Under the pieces are notes generated by a model. That model searched no databases. It was not told where the DNA came from and was given only the letters and a program-made list of their open reading frames with translations. The translations under genes were made by a program, and so were the position numbers. A stretch of DNA of 64,000 bases from Paenibacillus sabuli (GTDB lineage: Bacteria; Bacillota; Bacilli; Paenibacillales; Paenibacillaceae), in the NCBI RefSeq assembly GCF_014705605.1, contig NZ_JACXIZ010000012.1:124001-188000 (forward strand), in the 5' to 3' direction. This document shows positions 51,034 to 59,821 of this stretch, piece after piece. How positions within the stretch are numbered: the stretch's first letter is position 1; the number at the start of each line of letters is the position of its first letter.

Positions 51034-51870
51034 TCAGCGTTTCTTTTTAGCTTTGACCAGATGCTGCGTCAGCCTGTCCAGGATAATGGCCAGAATGACG
51101 ACAGCCAGACCTGCTTCGAAGCCTACCCCTGTCTTGGTCTGCGTCACGGCGCGGTACACGTCCGCTCCGACGCCCTGGGCGCCGATCATCGAGGCGATGA
51201 CGACCATCGACAGCGACAGCATGATCGTCTGGTTGACGCCGGCCATGATGGTCGGCACCGCGATCGGCAGCTGCAGCTTGACGAGCTTTTGCATCGGGGT
51301 CGAGCCGAAGGCATCCGCCGCTTCCACCAGATCCTCCGGCACCTGGCGAATGCCGAGATTGGTCAGCCGGATCGTCGGCGGGATGGCGAAGATGACCGAG
51401 GCGATCACGCCGGGCACGACGCCGAGCGAGAAGAAGGCGACCGCCGGCAGCAGATAGACGAAGGCCGGCATCGTCTGCATGAAGTCGAGCACCGGCAGCA
51501 GCAGCGCCTGCAGCCGGTTGCTGCGGGCGGCGGCGATCCCGAGCGGTACGCCGAGCACGACCGAGATGATCGCCGCGGTCAGCACGAGCGCCAGCGTCTC
51601 CATCGTATGCTCCCAATAACCGAGGTTGTCGACGAGCAGCAGGCCCAGCAGCGTGAACAGCGCGATGCGCCAACGCCCGATGGCGAAGGCCAGCAGCGTA
51701 AAGATGACGATCATGGCGAGCGGCGGCAAGTAATTAAAGGTGTCGGCCAGCCCGTCGACCGTCGAGCCGATGCCCGTCTTGATGCCGCCGAACACCGGTC
51801 CGCCGTACGCCTTGAGCCAGTCCTCGGCCGCTTCGATCCAAGTCCCGATCGGTATTTTCGGCAGATTCAT
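51034..51870 (-). CDS. opuAB: Glycine betaine/proline ABC permease (OpuAB-like)
   Basis: 278 residues, about six or seven membrane helices. VVLGVPLGIAAARS and the EAA-type motif EDLVEAADAFGSTPMQKLVKLQLPIAVPTIMAGVNQTIMLSL define the ProW/OpuAB family. It imports glycine betaine or proline under osmotic stress. The start overlaps the stop of the ATPase gene (ATGA). Confidence 0.93.
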   Translation of the reverse strand: MNLPKIPIGTWIEAAEDWLKAYGGPVFGGIKTGIGSTVDGLADTFNYLPPLAMIVIFTLLAFAIGRWRIALFTLLGLLLVDNLGYWEHTMETLALVLTAAIISVVLGVPLGIAAARSNRLQALLLPVLDFMQTMPAFVYLLPAVAFFSLGVVPGVIASVIFAIPPTIRLTNLGIRQVPEDLVEAADAFGSTPMQKLVKLQLPIAVPTIMAGVNQTIMLSLSMVVIASMIGAQGVGADVYRAVTQTKTGVGFEAGLAVVILAIILDRLTQHLVKAKKKR

Positions 51871-53069
51871 CCCGCGTCACCCGCCTCTCGAGGCGGCGTC
51901 TGTCCGCTCAATGCACCCAGCACGGCGCCGCGAATGATAATGCCGAGCAGCCGCCCGCGCTCGTCCACGACCGCCGGCGGCACCTTGGCCCCGCCGACCA
52001 GATCGAACAGCTCGGCAAGCAGCGTATCCGGCGCCACCGTCGGCAGCTCGCGCTGCACGATGTCCGCCAGGCTGCGCCCGGCGCTCGCCGCCTCGGCCGC
52101 CGCCTCTGCGGTCACGACGCCGAGCAGCTGCCGCGCCTTGTCGACGACGTACAGATTGGAGATGCCGCGCTCGCGCATCATCTGCAGCGCCACGCGCGGG
52201 CCGCGATCCATTGCCACAGTCTCCGCGCGCACCATGACATGCGAGGCGGTCAGCACCTTGGACAGGTCGACGTCCTCGACGAAGCGCTCGACGTAGTCGT
52301 TGGCTGGATTGGTCAGGATCTCCTCCGGCGTACCGATCTGCACGACCGCGCCGTCCTTCATCAGGGCGATCCGGTCGCCGATGCGCAGCGCCTCGTCCAG
52401 GTCGTGCGTGATGAAGACGATCGTCTTCTGCATCGATGCCTGCAGCTCCAGCAGCTCGTCCTGCATGTCCTTGCGGATGAGCGGATCGAGCGCGCTGAAA
52501 GCCTCGTCCATCAGCAGCACGTCCGGATCATTCGCCAGACCGCGCGCCAGGCCGACACGCTGCTGCATGCCGCCGCTCAGCTCGTCGGGACGGCTGCCGG
52601 CGACGCCGCCCAGTCCGACCAGCTCGAGCGTGCGCTGCGCCTTCTCCCGGCGCTCCGCCCGGGGCACGCCCTGCACCTCGAGGCCGTACTCCACGTTGGC
52701 GAGCACCGAGCGGTGCGGGAACAGCGCGAACTTCTGGAACACCATGCTGATCGTCTCGCGCCGCACCCGCCGCAGCTCCTCGGCGCGCAGCTTCACGATG
52801 TCCTTCCCCTTGATCAGCACCTGGCCCGCCGTCGGCTCGATCAGCCGATTGAGCAGGCGCACGAGCGTCGACTTGCCGCTGCCCGACAGCCCCATGATGA
52901 CGAAGATCTCGCCCGGCTCGATTGCGAAGCTGACCCGATTCACGCCGACCGTCAGCTTGGTTTCCTTGGCGATCCGCTCCTTGGACCAGCCTTGCTCCAG
53001 CAGCCCCAGCGCCCGCTTCGGATCGTGGCCGAACACCTTGGTCAGTGCGTTGACTTCGATTAGCGCCAC
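51867..53069 (-). CDS. opuAA: Glycine betaine/proline ABC ATPase with CBS pair (OpuAA-like)
   Basis: 400 residues from a GTG with GGGGGAG upstream. N-terminal extension LGLLEQGWSKERIAKET is typical of ProV/OpuAA; Walker A GLSGSGKST at 60-68; LSGGMQQRVGLARGLA signature; VLLMDEAFSALDPL Walker B; tandem CBS domains about 280-395, which sense ionic strength in OpuA. First gene of the operon, divergent from the GbsR-type regulator across an AT-rich region with several dyads. Confidence 0.94.
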   Translation of the reverse strand: MALIEVNALTKVFGHDPKRALGLLEQGWSKERIAKETKLTVGVNRVSFAIEPGEIFVIMGLSGSGKSTLVRLLNRLIEPTAGQVLIKGKDIVKLRAEELRRVRRETISMVFQKFALFPHRSVLANVEYGLEVQGVPRAERREKAQRTLELVGLGGVAGSRPDELSGGMQQRVGLARGLANDPDVLLMDEAFSALDPLIRKDMQDELLELQASMQKTIVFITHDLDEALRIGDRIALMKDGAVVQIGTPEEILTNPANDYVERFVEDVDLSKVLTASHVMVRAETVAMDRGPRVALQMMRERGISNLYVVDKARQLLGVVTAEAAAEAASAGRSLADIVQRELPTVAPDTLLAELFDLVGGAKVPPAVVDERGRLLGIIIRGAVLGALSGQTPPREAGDAG

Positions 53070-53148
53070 CTTGCTCCCCCTTCCACATCCGTATCGCTCT
53101 GTTGTCACTCGCCTAAGTCTAGAGGTTTATCCGCCATTGGTCAAAAGT

Positions 53149-53256
53149 AAAATAAGTTTATTTTGAACGTACAGTTTTTACTTTACAAACTTTATTTGGT
53201 TTATGCTCTTGTTTGCTTACATTTCCACCGTTTTAACGCCCTTTACTTTTAAAAGT
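53149..53256. promoter_or_regulatory. AT-rich dyads between opuA and gbsR
   Basis: AAAATAAGTTTATTTT (53149-53164) and ACTTTTAAAAGT (53245-53256) are perfect dyads, and AAAGTAAAA/TTTTTACTTT form a wider inverted repeat between them. These are candidate operators for the GbsR-type protein. The 385-bp gap holds no gene; 53260-53454 is GC-rich leader. Confidence 0.5.
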
Positions 53257-53454
53257 CGTTTTTTTACAATGAGAACTAGCGACAAAGCAAAAATGGAAAC
53301 GGCCTGTGCCGCCCGGCTGCGGCCCGGCACGTCTCCTTCCGAGCGGATAAAAAGCCGCAGGCAAGAAGCCCAGCGCAGGCACGACTGCGCGCAGCGGCGC
53401 ATCAGCAAGACAGACGGATGGCCCGGATAACCGGGCGGATTGGGGTGGGCGCTA

Positions 53455-54045
53455 GTGGATGCATTCGAAGGGCTGACAGCGGAACAGATCGAGGTCATCC
53501 GCAAATCGCGGCGCCGGGTGATGGATTCGATCGGCAACAATATGGATCTGTACGGCGTGACGCTATCGATCGGCCATCTGTACGGTAATATTTATTTTCA
53601 CGACGGCCCGGTCACGCTCGACGAGATGCGCGAGGTCATGGGAATGAGCAAGACGAGCATGAGCACCGGCATGCGGACCTTGATCGATCTGAAGATGGTC
53701 AACAAGGTATGGGAAAAAGGCTCGCGCAAGGACCTGTACGAGGTGGAGACGGACTGGCATCAAAATTTCGTCGATTACTTCGTCATCAAATGGCGCAAAT
53801 CGATGGAGGTCAACATCGCCTCGCTCAATAAATCGACTGCGGACATTCACAAGCTGCGCGCTGCCGATCCGGACAACGAGGCGCTGATCGCGCAGACCGA
53901 TTTCGACCTGGCCCGCATGCAGCATGCGGTGCAGTATTACAAATGGCTGAGCCGGTTCATCGATGCGCTCGAGAGCGGCGAGATCTTCAAGTGGATTCCC
54001 AAAGAAGACGAAAAAGAAGACGAACAGCAAAGCCCGGGCGGGTAG
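53455..54045 (+). CDS. GbsR/OpcR-type MarR-like repressor of glycine betaine uptake
   Basis: 196 residues. IEVIRKSRRRVMDSIGNNMDLYGVTLSIGHLYGNIYF is the hallmark GbsR opening, and LDEMREVMGMSKTSMSTGMRTLIDLKMVNKVWEKGSRKDLYE forms the helix-turn-helix and wing. The tail is acidic and lysine-rich. In Bacillus, GbsR and OpcR repress choline uptake and related genes; the divergent position points to opuA. The GTG at 53455 is chosen from family length; a TTG five codons earlier is possible, and both have weak ribosome sites. Confidence 0.87.
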   Translation: MDAFEGLTAEQIEVIRKSRRRVMDSIGNNMDLYGVTLSIGHLYGNIYFHDGPVTLDEMREVMGMSKTSMSTGMRTLIDLKMVNKVWEKGSRKDLYEVETDWHQNFVDYFVIKWRKSMEVNIASLNKSTADIHKLRAADPDNEALIAQTDFDLARMQHAVQYYKWLSRFIDALESGEIFKWIPKEDEKEDEQQSPGG

Positions 54046-54058
54046 CCCGGGCTTTGCT
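54026..54058. other. Hairpin spanning the gbsR stop codon
   Basis: AGCAAAGCCCGGGC (54026-54039) pairs perfectly with 54045-54058 over GGGTA. The stop codon lies in the loop and right arm. No T-run follows, so it may be a weak terminator or mRNA stabiliser. Confidence 0.6.
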
Positions 54059-54160
54059 GTGTGGGGAGACACGTGAGTGGGCGCATAATTCGGTAGGCAC
54101 GTGATCGGCGCGTGTGACCAGGTTCGGAAGGCGGTGCATAGGCAGCCGCGATACAGGGCG

Positions 54161-55768
54161 TCACTTGTGGCGCAGCGCGCTCGGCGCGACGCCCCAATAT
54201 TTGCGGAACGCCTTGGCAAAGTAGCTGATGTCGCGGTAGCCGACGGCGGAGGCGACGTCGTTCACCTTGGCTTCGCCCAGCAGCAGCTCCTTGGCGCGCT
54301 CCATGCGGCGGGCCAGCACGTAATCCGAGAAGGGCTGCCCGACTTCTTTTTTGAACAGCCGGCTCAAGTACGACGCGTTCACATACAGACGGGCGGCGAG
54401 CGCATGCAGACTCAGATCGGCGCCCGGCGTGCGCTCGATCATCTCGAGCAGCCGGCCGACCATGCGATGGCCGCCGGACGCGCGGGTCCGGCCGGCATGC
54501 TCCACGATGCGCGCGGTGACGCGGCTGGCCCACTGGGCGATCTGCGCTTGCGAGACGAGCGTCTCCAGCGCCAGGAAGTAGGCGTAATCCTCCGCCAGCA
54601 CCTGCTGCACGGACCAGCCCTGCGACTGAAGCAGGCGCGTAAACACGCCGCTCAAAAACAGCACCTGCTCATAGGCTAGCTCCGCGCAATCGGCCTGCGC
54701 GAAGGCCCGCGCCACGTAGCCGTCCAGCAGCGCATGCGCCGCTGCGGCATCCGCCCTGTAGACGGCGATCTCCAACCGCCGCTCGAAGGCTGGATCGCAG
54801 GGGACGAGCCCGCCGGTCGGCGGCGTGGCCCGGCGGCGATAGGCGATCGTCGCGCCTTGCCCGCATACCGTCCGCTCCTGCAGCGCCCGGCAGGCGTCCC
54901 GATACGAATGCGGGGCTGCCGTCAGCGGCTGCGCCGTCCCCAGCCCGGCGCTCGCCGTCAGCTTGAGACAAGCGCGGACGGCGGCCAACAGCCGCCGAAT
55001 CGCGAGGCCCATCCGCTCCTGAAGCGCCGCGTCCGTTTCGCCCGGCAGGCCGGCGAACAGCACGACCGTCGTCTCCTCGTCCGTGTCGAAGACGTGGCAG
55101 TCGTCCTGCGCCAGGCATTCCTTGGCGATGCTCAGCAGCATGGCGTGCAGCAGCGGGCGATCGCCCGCCCCGAAGCGGGCCTGCGTGTCCGGCAACGGAT
55201 CTATCCGGCAGGCGCCGGCGACATAGCGGGCGTCCTCCAGCAGCGCCAGGCCCAGCTCCCGGGCGTGCCGGACCAGCTCCCAGGCCGCATAGCGTCCGGC
55301 CATCCAGTCGCGAAGGAAATCCTGGCGCAGCTGCGGGAGCCGGCTGCGCCACAGTCGCTGCAGCTCCGCCTGGCGCTCCGCTGCGGCGCGCGCGCGCCGC
55401 GTCTCCTCCGCCAGCGCCAGCATGGCCTGCAGGATCGTGTGCCGGTTGGCCGGCTTGAGCAAGTACTTCATGATGCCCAGCTCCATCGCCTGCTGCGCGT
55501 ATCGAATCTCGTCGTGTCCGCTCAGCACGGCGATCCGCGCCAGCGGCGCACGCTGCAGCACCGCAGAGGCCAGGGACAGCCCGTCCATGCCGGGCAACCC
55601 GATATCCAGCAGCATCAGATCCGGCGTCTCGCGCTCCGCCAGCGCGAGCGCCTCCGTGCCATCCTCCGCAATAGCGCTTACACGAATGCCGTGCCGAGCC
55701 CACGGGATCCCGCTTGACAGACTGTGCAAAATACGCGGATCGTCCTCGACAATCATCAGCTTCATCAT
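54161..55768 (-). CDS. Orphan YesN-type response regulator
   Basis: 535 residues. Receiver 1-125, with phosphoacceptor D55 (LMLLDIGLPGMDG) and LLKPANRHT; a long middle region (about 130-420) of the kind found in large YesN proteins; AraC DNA-binding domain at the C-terminus (LSLHALAARLYVNASYLSRLFKKEVG; VNDVASAVGYRDISYFAKAFRKYWG). No kinase gene is adjacent on either side, so its partner must be elsewhere or it works unphosphorylated. GGGAG precedes the ATG. The secreted beta-helix protein gene upstream on the same strand may be a target. Confidence 0.9.
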   Translation of the reverse strand: MMKLMIVEDDPRILHSLSSGIPWARHGIRVSAIAEDGTEALALAERETPDLMLLDIGLPGMDGLSLASAVLQRAPLARIAVLSGHDEIRYAQQAMELGIMKYLLKPANRHTILQAMLALAEETRRARAAAERQAELQRLWRSRLPQLRQDFLRDWMAGRYAAWELVRHARELGLALLEDARYVAGACRIDPLPDTQARFGAGDRPLLHAMLLSIAKECLAQDDCHVFDTDEETTVVLFAGLPGETDAALQERMGLAIRRLLAAVRACLKLTASAGLGTAQPLTAAPHSYRDACRALQERTVCGQGATIAYRRRATPPTGGLVPCDPAFERRLEIAVYRADAAAAHALLDGYVARAFAQADCAELAYEQVLFLSGVFTRLLQSQGWSVQQVLAEDYAYFLALETLVSQAQIAQWASRVTARIVEHAGRTRASGGHRMVGRLLEMIERTPGADLSLHALAARLYVNASYLSRLFKKEVGQPFSDYVLARRMERAKELLLGEAKVNDVASAVGYRDISYFAKAFRKYWGVAPSALRHK

Positions 55769-55870
55769 GCCCGCTCCCTCCCCCGGCGGCCCCGACAGCG
55801 CCTTGTCCTCTTATTTTATGGTCGCCCGCTCCGCGCGGATAGTGCTAAATTGGTTTCAAATACGGAGGAA

Positions 55871-55910
55871 GGCGTTCCTGCGCGGCGGAAGACGTTCCTG
55901 CGCGGCGGCT
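55871..55910. repeat. 20-bp tandem duplication
   Basis: Two copies of a unit near GRCGTTCCTGCGCGGCGG (55871-55890, 55891-55910), running directly into module M5. Confidence 0.65.
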
Positions 55911-56093
55911 AACGGTTCTCACAGGCGTTATTTTAGTCAAATTGACTGCTTTTAAAAGCTAACGGTTCTCACAGACGCTAATTTATCAAATTTGGCGAAA
56001 ATGAAAAGATTTTGACCAAATAAGCTCGCTCACAACCGTTAGCTCTAAAAAACGCTGATTATCAGCCAAATAAGCGCGCTGACAACCGTTAGC
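55908..56093. repeat. Four-repeat module M5 (family I, 26 bp)
   Basis: Forward copies at 55908-55933 and 55958-55983, reverse copies at 56018-56043 and 56068-56093; spacing 50, 60 and 50 bp. The last copy, reversed, differs from the first copy of module M1 (49 kb away) at one of 26 positions. It occupies part of the 684-bp gap between the orphan YesN gene and the beta-helix gene; the rest holds a terminator-like hairpin and CACTTCCTGC repeats (56271, 56317). Confidence 0.9.
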
Positions 56094-56146
56094 TCGTGCG
56101 GGAAAGCGGCGGGAGTGGCGGCAAGTGCCGGACAACCAAAAACACA

Positions 56147-56194
56147 GACGCAAAGACGCCTTCCGCGCAGCGCTTGGCGCTGGGAAGGCGTCTT
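56147..56194 (-). terminator. Probable terminator of the beta-helix gene
   Basis: AAGACGCCTTCC (56153-56164) pairs perfectly with 56183-56194, with an inner CAGCGC/GCGCTG stem. On the minus strand GTTTTTGG follows about 10 nt later. It lies 260 bp past the stop codon. Confidence 0.5.
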
Positions 56195-56452
56195 GCAGGT
56201 GTCCTGTATTCGGGCGACTTGCCGACTCCGCGTGCGGTGTGCAGCTCCGGTGCGCAGGTGCACACGACTACACTTCCTGCACACATGCTGCAGCAGCATC
56301 TTGCTCGCACGCTGCACACTTCCTGCTCGTATGCTTCCACAGCTTCATACGAGCCTGCTGCCGCAACATTTTGCGTACCTTCCACCCAGCATCATATCTG
56401 CGCGCTACGATAGCGTCATCTACGCTCGCTGGCTGGGCCTCGCATGCACACG

Positions 56453-59400
56453 CTAAGGCAGCATGATGCCGTGGCCCATCCGCACCTCATCGATGTCCAT
56501 GTCGGCGGTGATGCCGCTCGTGCCGCTGCCGCCGAGCTTGAAGATGGCGCTGCCCGTGCCGCTGCTCGTCGCGCCGCTCCAGGCCAGGTTGCCGTCGACA
56601 TACACATCATAGCTCGCGCCGGGATGCACGACGACGCGGTACGTGTGATACACGGTCGTGTCGATCGTCGCAGTGTGCTGCGGATTACTCTCGCGGTCCT
56701 GCACCTGGCCCGATGTGCCGTAGGTGAGGAACAGGCCGATGTTATAGGACCCGCCGCGCACGCTGATCTCATTGGTCGTGCCCGGCGCGTTGGCCTTGGC
56801 CCGCACCTCGAACGTGAACGCCCCGCTCGGCGGCGCGAAGCCGTTCTTGGTGAGGAACTGGTAGCCCGTCGCACCGTCGGTGACGGTCGCATAGCCGTCC
56901 TCCTGCACGACCGAGCCGCTCGAGCCCGTCGCACTCCAGCCGGTGGCGGCATAGTCGTCCATGTCGTCCTCGATCACGTCCCACGACGGCGGGGTGTCCT
57001 CCTGAATCAGGCGGAAGTAATCGAAGTCCGCCGTCAGGCCGGTGCCCGCGCAGACGATCAGCCCGATCTTGGGCTCGACCAGGTCGGCCGTCTGCGTCGT
57101 CCAGACCTGGGTATACGTCTCGCCGCCGGCGGAGTAATACCCGCTGTACGTGTTGCCTTCCTTGACGATGCGCATATACGAGACGGTGGAGGCGATCGTG
57201 TCCGGCACCTCGACGTGCGTGCGGTCGGCGTCGATCTGCTTGGTGAACTGGAACTGATTGCCGCTGCCGTACAGCCGCGTCATCCGGAAGTACGTCTGAT
57301 CGCTCTCGTACACGATCAGGCCGCCCTGCGACCATTGCGAGGACGGCTTGCCGTCCATCTTGGTCTCGATCGTCCAGTCGCCCTCCGGCGCGCCGGTGAG
57401 CAGAATATTGCGTGCGGTCGCGCCGCCGTCGACGATGTCGCCCGCCTCGCTGACGATGCGCATCTGACCCGGCTGCGCCGTCAGGGACCAGTTCTGATCA
57501 TTCTCCCGCACCCATGTCCACTGCGGGTCCAGGGTCGCGCTATTGAATTCGTCGCTGTCGCCTTCGGTGAAGGCCGGCGGCGGCGTCTGATTGCTCGCGG
57601 CCTGCGGCACCTCGCCATACGCGTACAGCACCATGTCGTCGAAGTACACCGCGCCGGTGCCGCCGTTCTTGTACACATAGACGGTCGCGCTCGTGTCGGT
57701 CGGCCCGGTGATGAAGACGACATCCTTCCACGTATAGTTCAGCCCGTTCATCGACGTGTCCTTGAAGGTGCCGCCGTAGTTCTTGACGCCGAGCACGCCG
57801 GCGCCGCCGCCCGTGCCCTTGCCATAGCCGGAGAGTCGGTACATCGTATTGGGCTGCAGCCCGGTCACCTTCTGCTCCGCCCCGGAGGCCGCGGCGGTCA
57901 GCTCGAGCGCGTAGTCGCCCGAGCGCTGGTCGTGATCGACGACGGCTGCGCCGTTGTAGGCATAGCCCCAGCCGGTGAAGTCGCCGCTCTCCAGGTCCGG
58001 ATTGACCAGCAGATTCGCTTCTTCCGGGGTCGGCGGCAGCGCCGGCAGCTGCGCCGGGTCCAGCCCTGCGCCTTCGTAGGCGCCGATGTTCGGCGCTGCG
58101 GTCGCGGACACCGCATTGCCCCAGTAGTCGAGGCCGCCGTTATTCGGGATGACGCGTCCCGCGCCGATCGCCGGCGAGCCCTGCAGCAACTGGTAGCCGG
58201 TGACCGTGTCGCGGCCGATCGTGGCCGTGCCGGGCGCGGCGAGCTCGGGATCGGCCGTTACCTTGTTCGCATCCAGCGCCAGGATGCTCGCCGGGTGATT
58301 GCCGTAGAACAGATTGCTGTCGAACACATTGTTCGTGCTCTGGCCCATCTCATAGCCGCCCGAGCCGTGATTGATGAGGATATTGTTGTAGAAGTACGTA
58401 TCCGTCGCGTAGCCGCCCCACGTGCCGCTGCCGACGACACGCGCCGTCGATTGCTCGGGCAGATACACCGTGTTGTTGTGCACCAGCGTATTCTCCACCG
58501 GTCCGGCGAAGGTGAACACCGTGTGCCGGTCGTTCTGGCTGATGTTGTAGCGGATGATCGTATCCGTGTTGAAGTTGCTCGGGTTCGTGCCGTCGTTGAT
58601 CGTCAGCACGAAGCCGCCGGCGTTGTTGTGGCTGTAATTGTATTGAATAATCGTGCCGTCGCTGTTGAAGTCCGAGTCGTACGCCATCGCGTCGCCGCCC
58701 GGATAGGTGTTGAACACCTCATTGTACTCGATCACCGCGTCCTGCGTCGCCCACGTCCAGAGCGGCACATGGTAGCCGCCCGCCCGCTTGTGCGTGTCGA
58801 AGGCGACATTGTGCGCGATCACGCCGTCCGTCGTATTGAGCAGGACCGCCCCGTCCGCGGAGATGTCGTAGATCATGTTGTTCTCGATGCGATTGTTCGA
58901 GGAGAAGTTGCGCGTCGCCCCGTTGAGGTACACGCCGACACTGTCCAGCGAGTAGATCCGGTTGTTGCGCACGGTGACGTCGGAGACGACATAGTTCCAG
59001 CCCGGGCTCCAGACGATGATGCCGCCGCTGTGCCAGCCGCCGCCCTGCTGGCCCTTGACGCTATGGATCTCCAGCTCCTCGAAGACGAAGTGCTTGTACT
59101 CGCGCATGTCGGTCCAGTCGTCGCCGCTGTCGCCGGAGACGTGGATGCCGCGGCGCTGGCCGGGGATCGCGGCGTTATTGGTGATCTCCAGATTGCGCAC
59201 TTCCCAGTACTCCTGATTGTAGAAGTAAATGGCCGCATCCGCGCCGTCGCCGGCGATCAGCGGCTTGGGCCCGTCGCCGTAGCGGTCGATCTGAATCGGC
59301 GCGCCGTCGCTGCCCGAGCCCTGCGGCTGCAGCGAGCCAGACCAGGCGTCGCCCGCCTTGAACAGGATCGCGTCCCCAGGGGCAAACGTGGCCTGGTTCA

Positions 59401-59623
59401 CCTTGTCCAGCGTCTGCCAGGCCGCAGCCGGGCTCGTGCCCGCATTGGCGTCGTCGCCCTCCGCGCTGTCGACATAATAGGCCGTGCCGCTGATCGTCAG
59501 CGCTTCGGCTGGCGGCTCTTCCGGCTGCTGCGCCGCCGCCGGCGCGGCCGGCAGCGCCGTAGCCGCGAGCAGTACGCAGGCGAGCAGCGCGCCCAGCCAG
59601 GCTGTCGTGTATCGTGGTCTCAT
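56453..59623 (-). CDS. Secreted multidomain right-handed beta-helix protein
   Basis: 1056 residues. Signal peptide 1-31. Residues about 45-520 form a parallel beta helix (YYVDSAEGDDANAGTSPAAAW opening; repeated NNRIYS, NNMIYD, NYSHNNAGG turns), as in polysaccharide lyases and epimerases. Then come a CBM-like jelly roll (about 540-680; NLLVNPDLESGDFTGWGYAYNG), a DUF1349/GH43-C2-like concanavalin module (about 690-890; FNSATLDPQWTWVREND) and a LamG-like C-terminal module. It probably binds and perhaps cleaves a plant or extracellular polysaccharide; no catalytic residues can be assigned. GGGAGG lies 6 nt before the ATG. It has no SLH or sortase anchor, so it is likely released. Confidence 0.82.
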   Translation of the reverse strand: MRPRYTTAWLGALLACVLLAATALPAAPAAAQQPEEPPAEALTISGTAYYVDSAEGDDANAGTSPAAAWQTLDKVNQATFAPGDAILFKAGDAWSGSLQPQGSGSDGAPIQIDRYGDGPKPLIAGDGADAAIYFYNQEYWEVRNLEITNNAAIPGQRRGIHVSGDSGDDWTDMREYKHFVFEELEIHSVKGQQGGGWHSGGIIVWSPGWNYVVSDVTVRNNRIYSLDSVGVYLNGATRNFSSNNRIENNMIYDISADGAVLLNTTDGVIAHNVAFDTHKRAGGYHVPLWTWATQDAVIEYNEVFNTYPGGDAMAYDSDFNSDGTIIQYNYSHNNAGGFVLTINDGTNPSNFNTDTIIRYNISQNDRHTVFTFAGPVENTLVHNNTVYLPEQSTARVVGSGTWGGYATDTYFYNNILINHGSGGYEMGQSTNNVFDSNLFYGNHPASILALDANKVTADPELAAPGTATIGRDTVTGYQLLQGSPAIGAGRVIPNNGGLDYWGNAVSATAAPNIGAYEGAGLDPAQLPALPPTPEEANLLVNPDLESGDFTGWGYAYNGAAVVDHDQRSGDYALELTAAASGAEQKVTGLQPNTMYRLSGYGKGTGGGAGVLGVKNYGGTFKDTSMNGLNYTWKDVVFITGPTDTSATVYVYKNGGTGAVYFDDMVLYAYGEVPQAASNQTPPPAFTEGDSDEFNSATLDPQWTWVRENDQNWSLTAQPGQMRIVSEAGDIVDGGATARNILLTGAPEGDWTIETKMDGKPSSQWSQGGLIVYESDQTYFRMTRLYGSGNQFQFTKQIDADRTHVEVPDTIASTVSYMRIVKEGNTYSGYYSAGGETYTQVWTTQTADLVEPKIGLIVCAGTGLTADFDYFRLIQEDTPPSWDVIEDDMDDYAATGWSATGSSGSVVQEDGYATVTDGATGYQFLTKNGFAPPSGAFTFEVRAKANAPGTTNEISVRGGSYNIGLFLTYGTSGQVQDRESNPQHTATIDTTVYHTYRVVVHPGASYDVYVDGNLAWSGATSSGTGSAIFKLGGSGTSGITADMDIDEVRMGHGIMLP

Positions 59624-59821
59624 GATGATCCTCCCTTGGTCGTTCGTGATGGTAGATGGTATCGCTTACATTAGAAGCAAGGCCTGCAAATTCTTTCGCA
59701 TATGGTCGTTTGAGTATGATCGTTCGCGCATAAGCGTTCGAGCGCCGTCACGCTGCCGGACCTCGCGTGCTGGCGTCTGCTTCGGCCGTGCGCGCCGGCG
59801 GGACGCGTGTCTTGCCCTGCC

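Noticed and set aside
49925-53454. Riboswitch upstream of the osmoprotectant genes
   Set aside because: No conserved riboswitch core could be recognised; the leader shows only AT-rich dyads that fit a protein operator better.
56444-59674. 1076-codon frame opposite the beta-helix gene
   Set aside because: Shadow of a real secreted protein that has signal peptide, domains and ribosome site; the antisense product is His/Arg/Val-rich with no recognisable fold.
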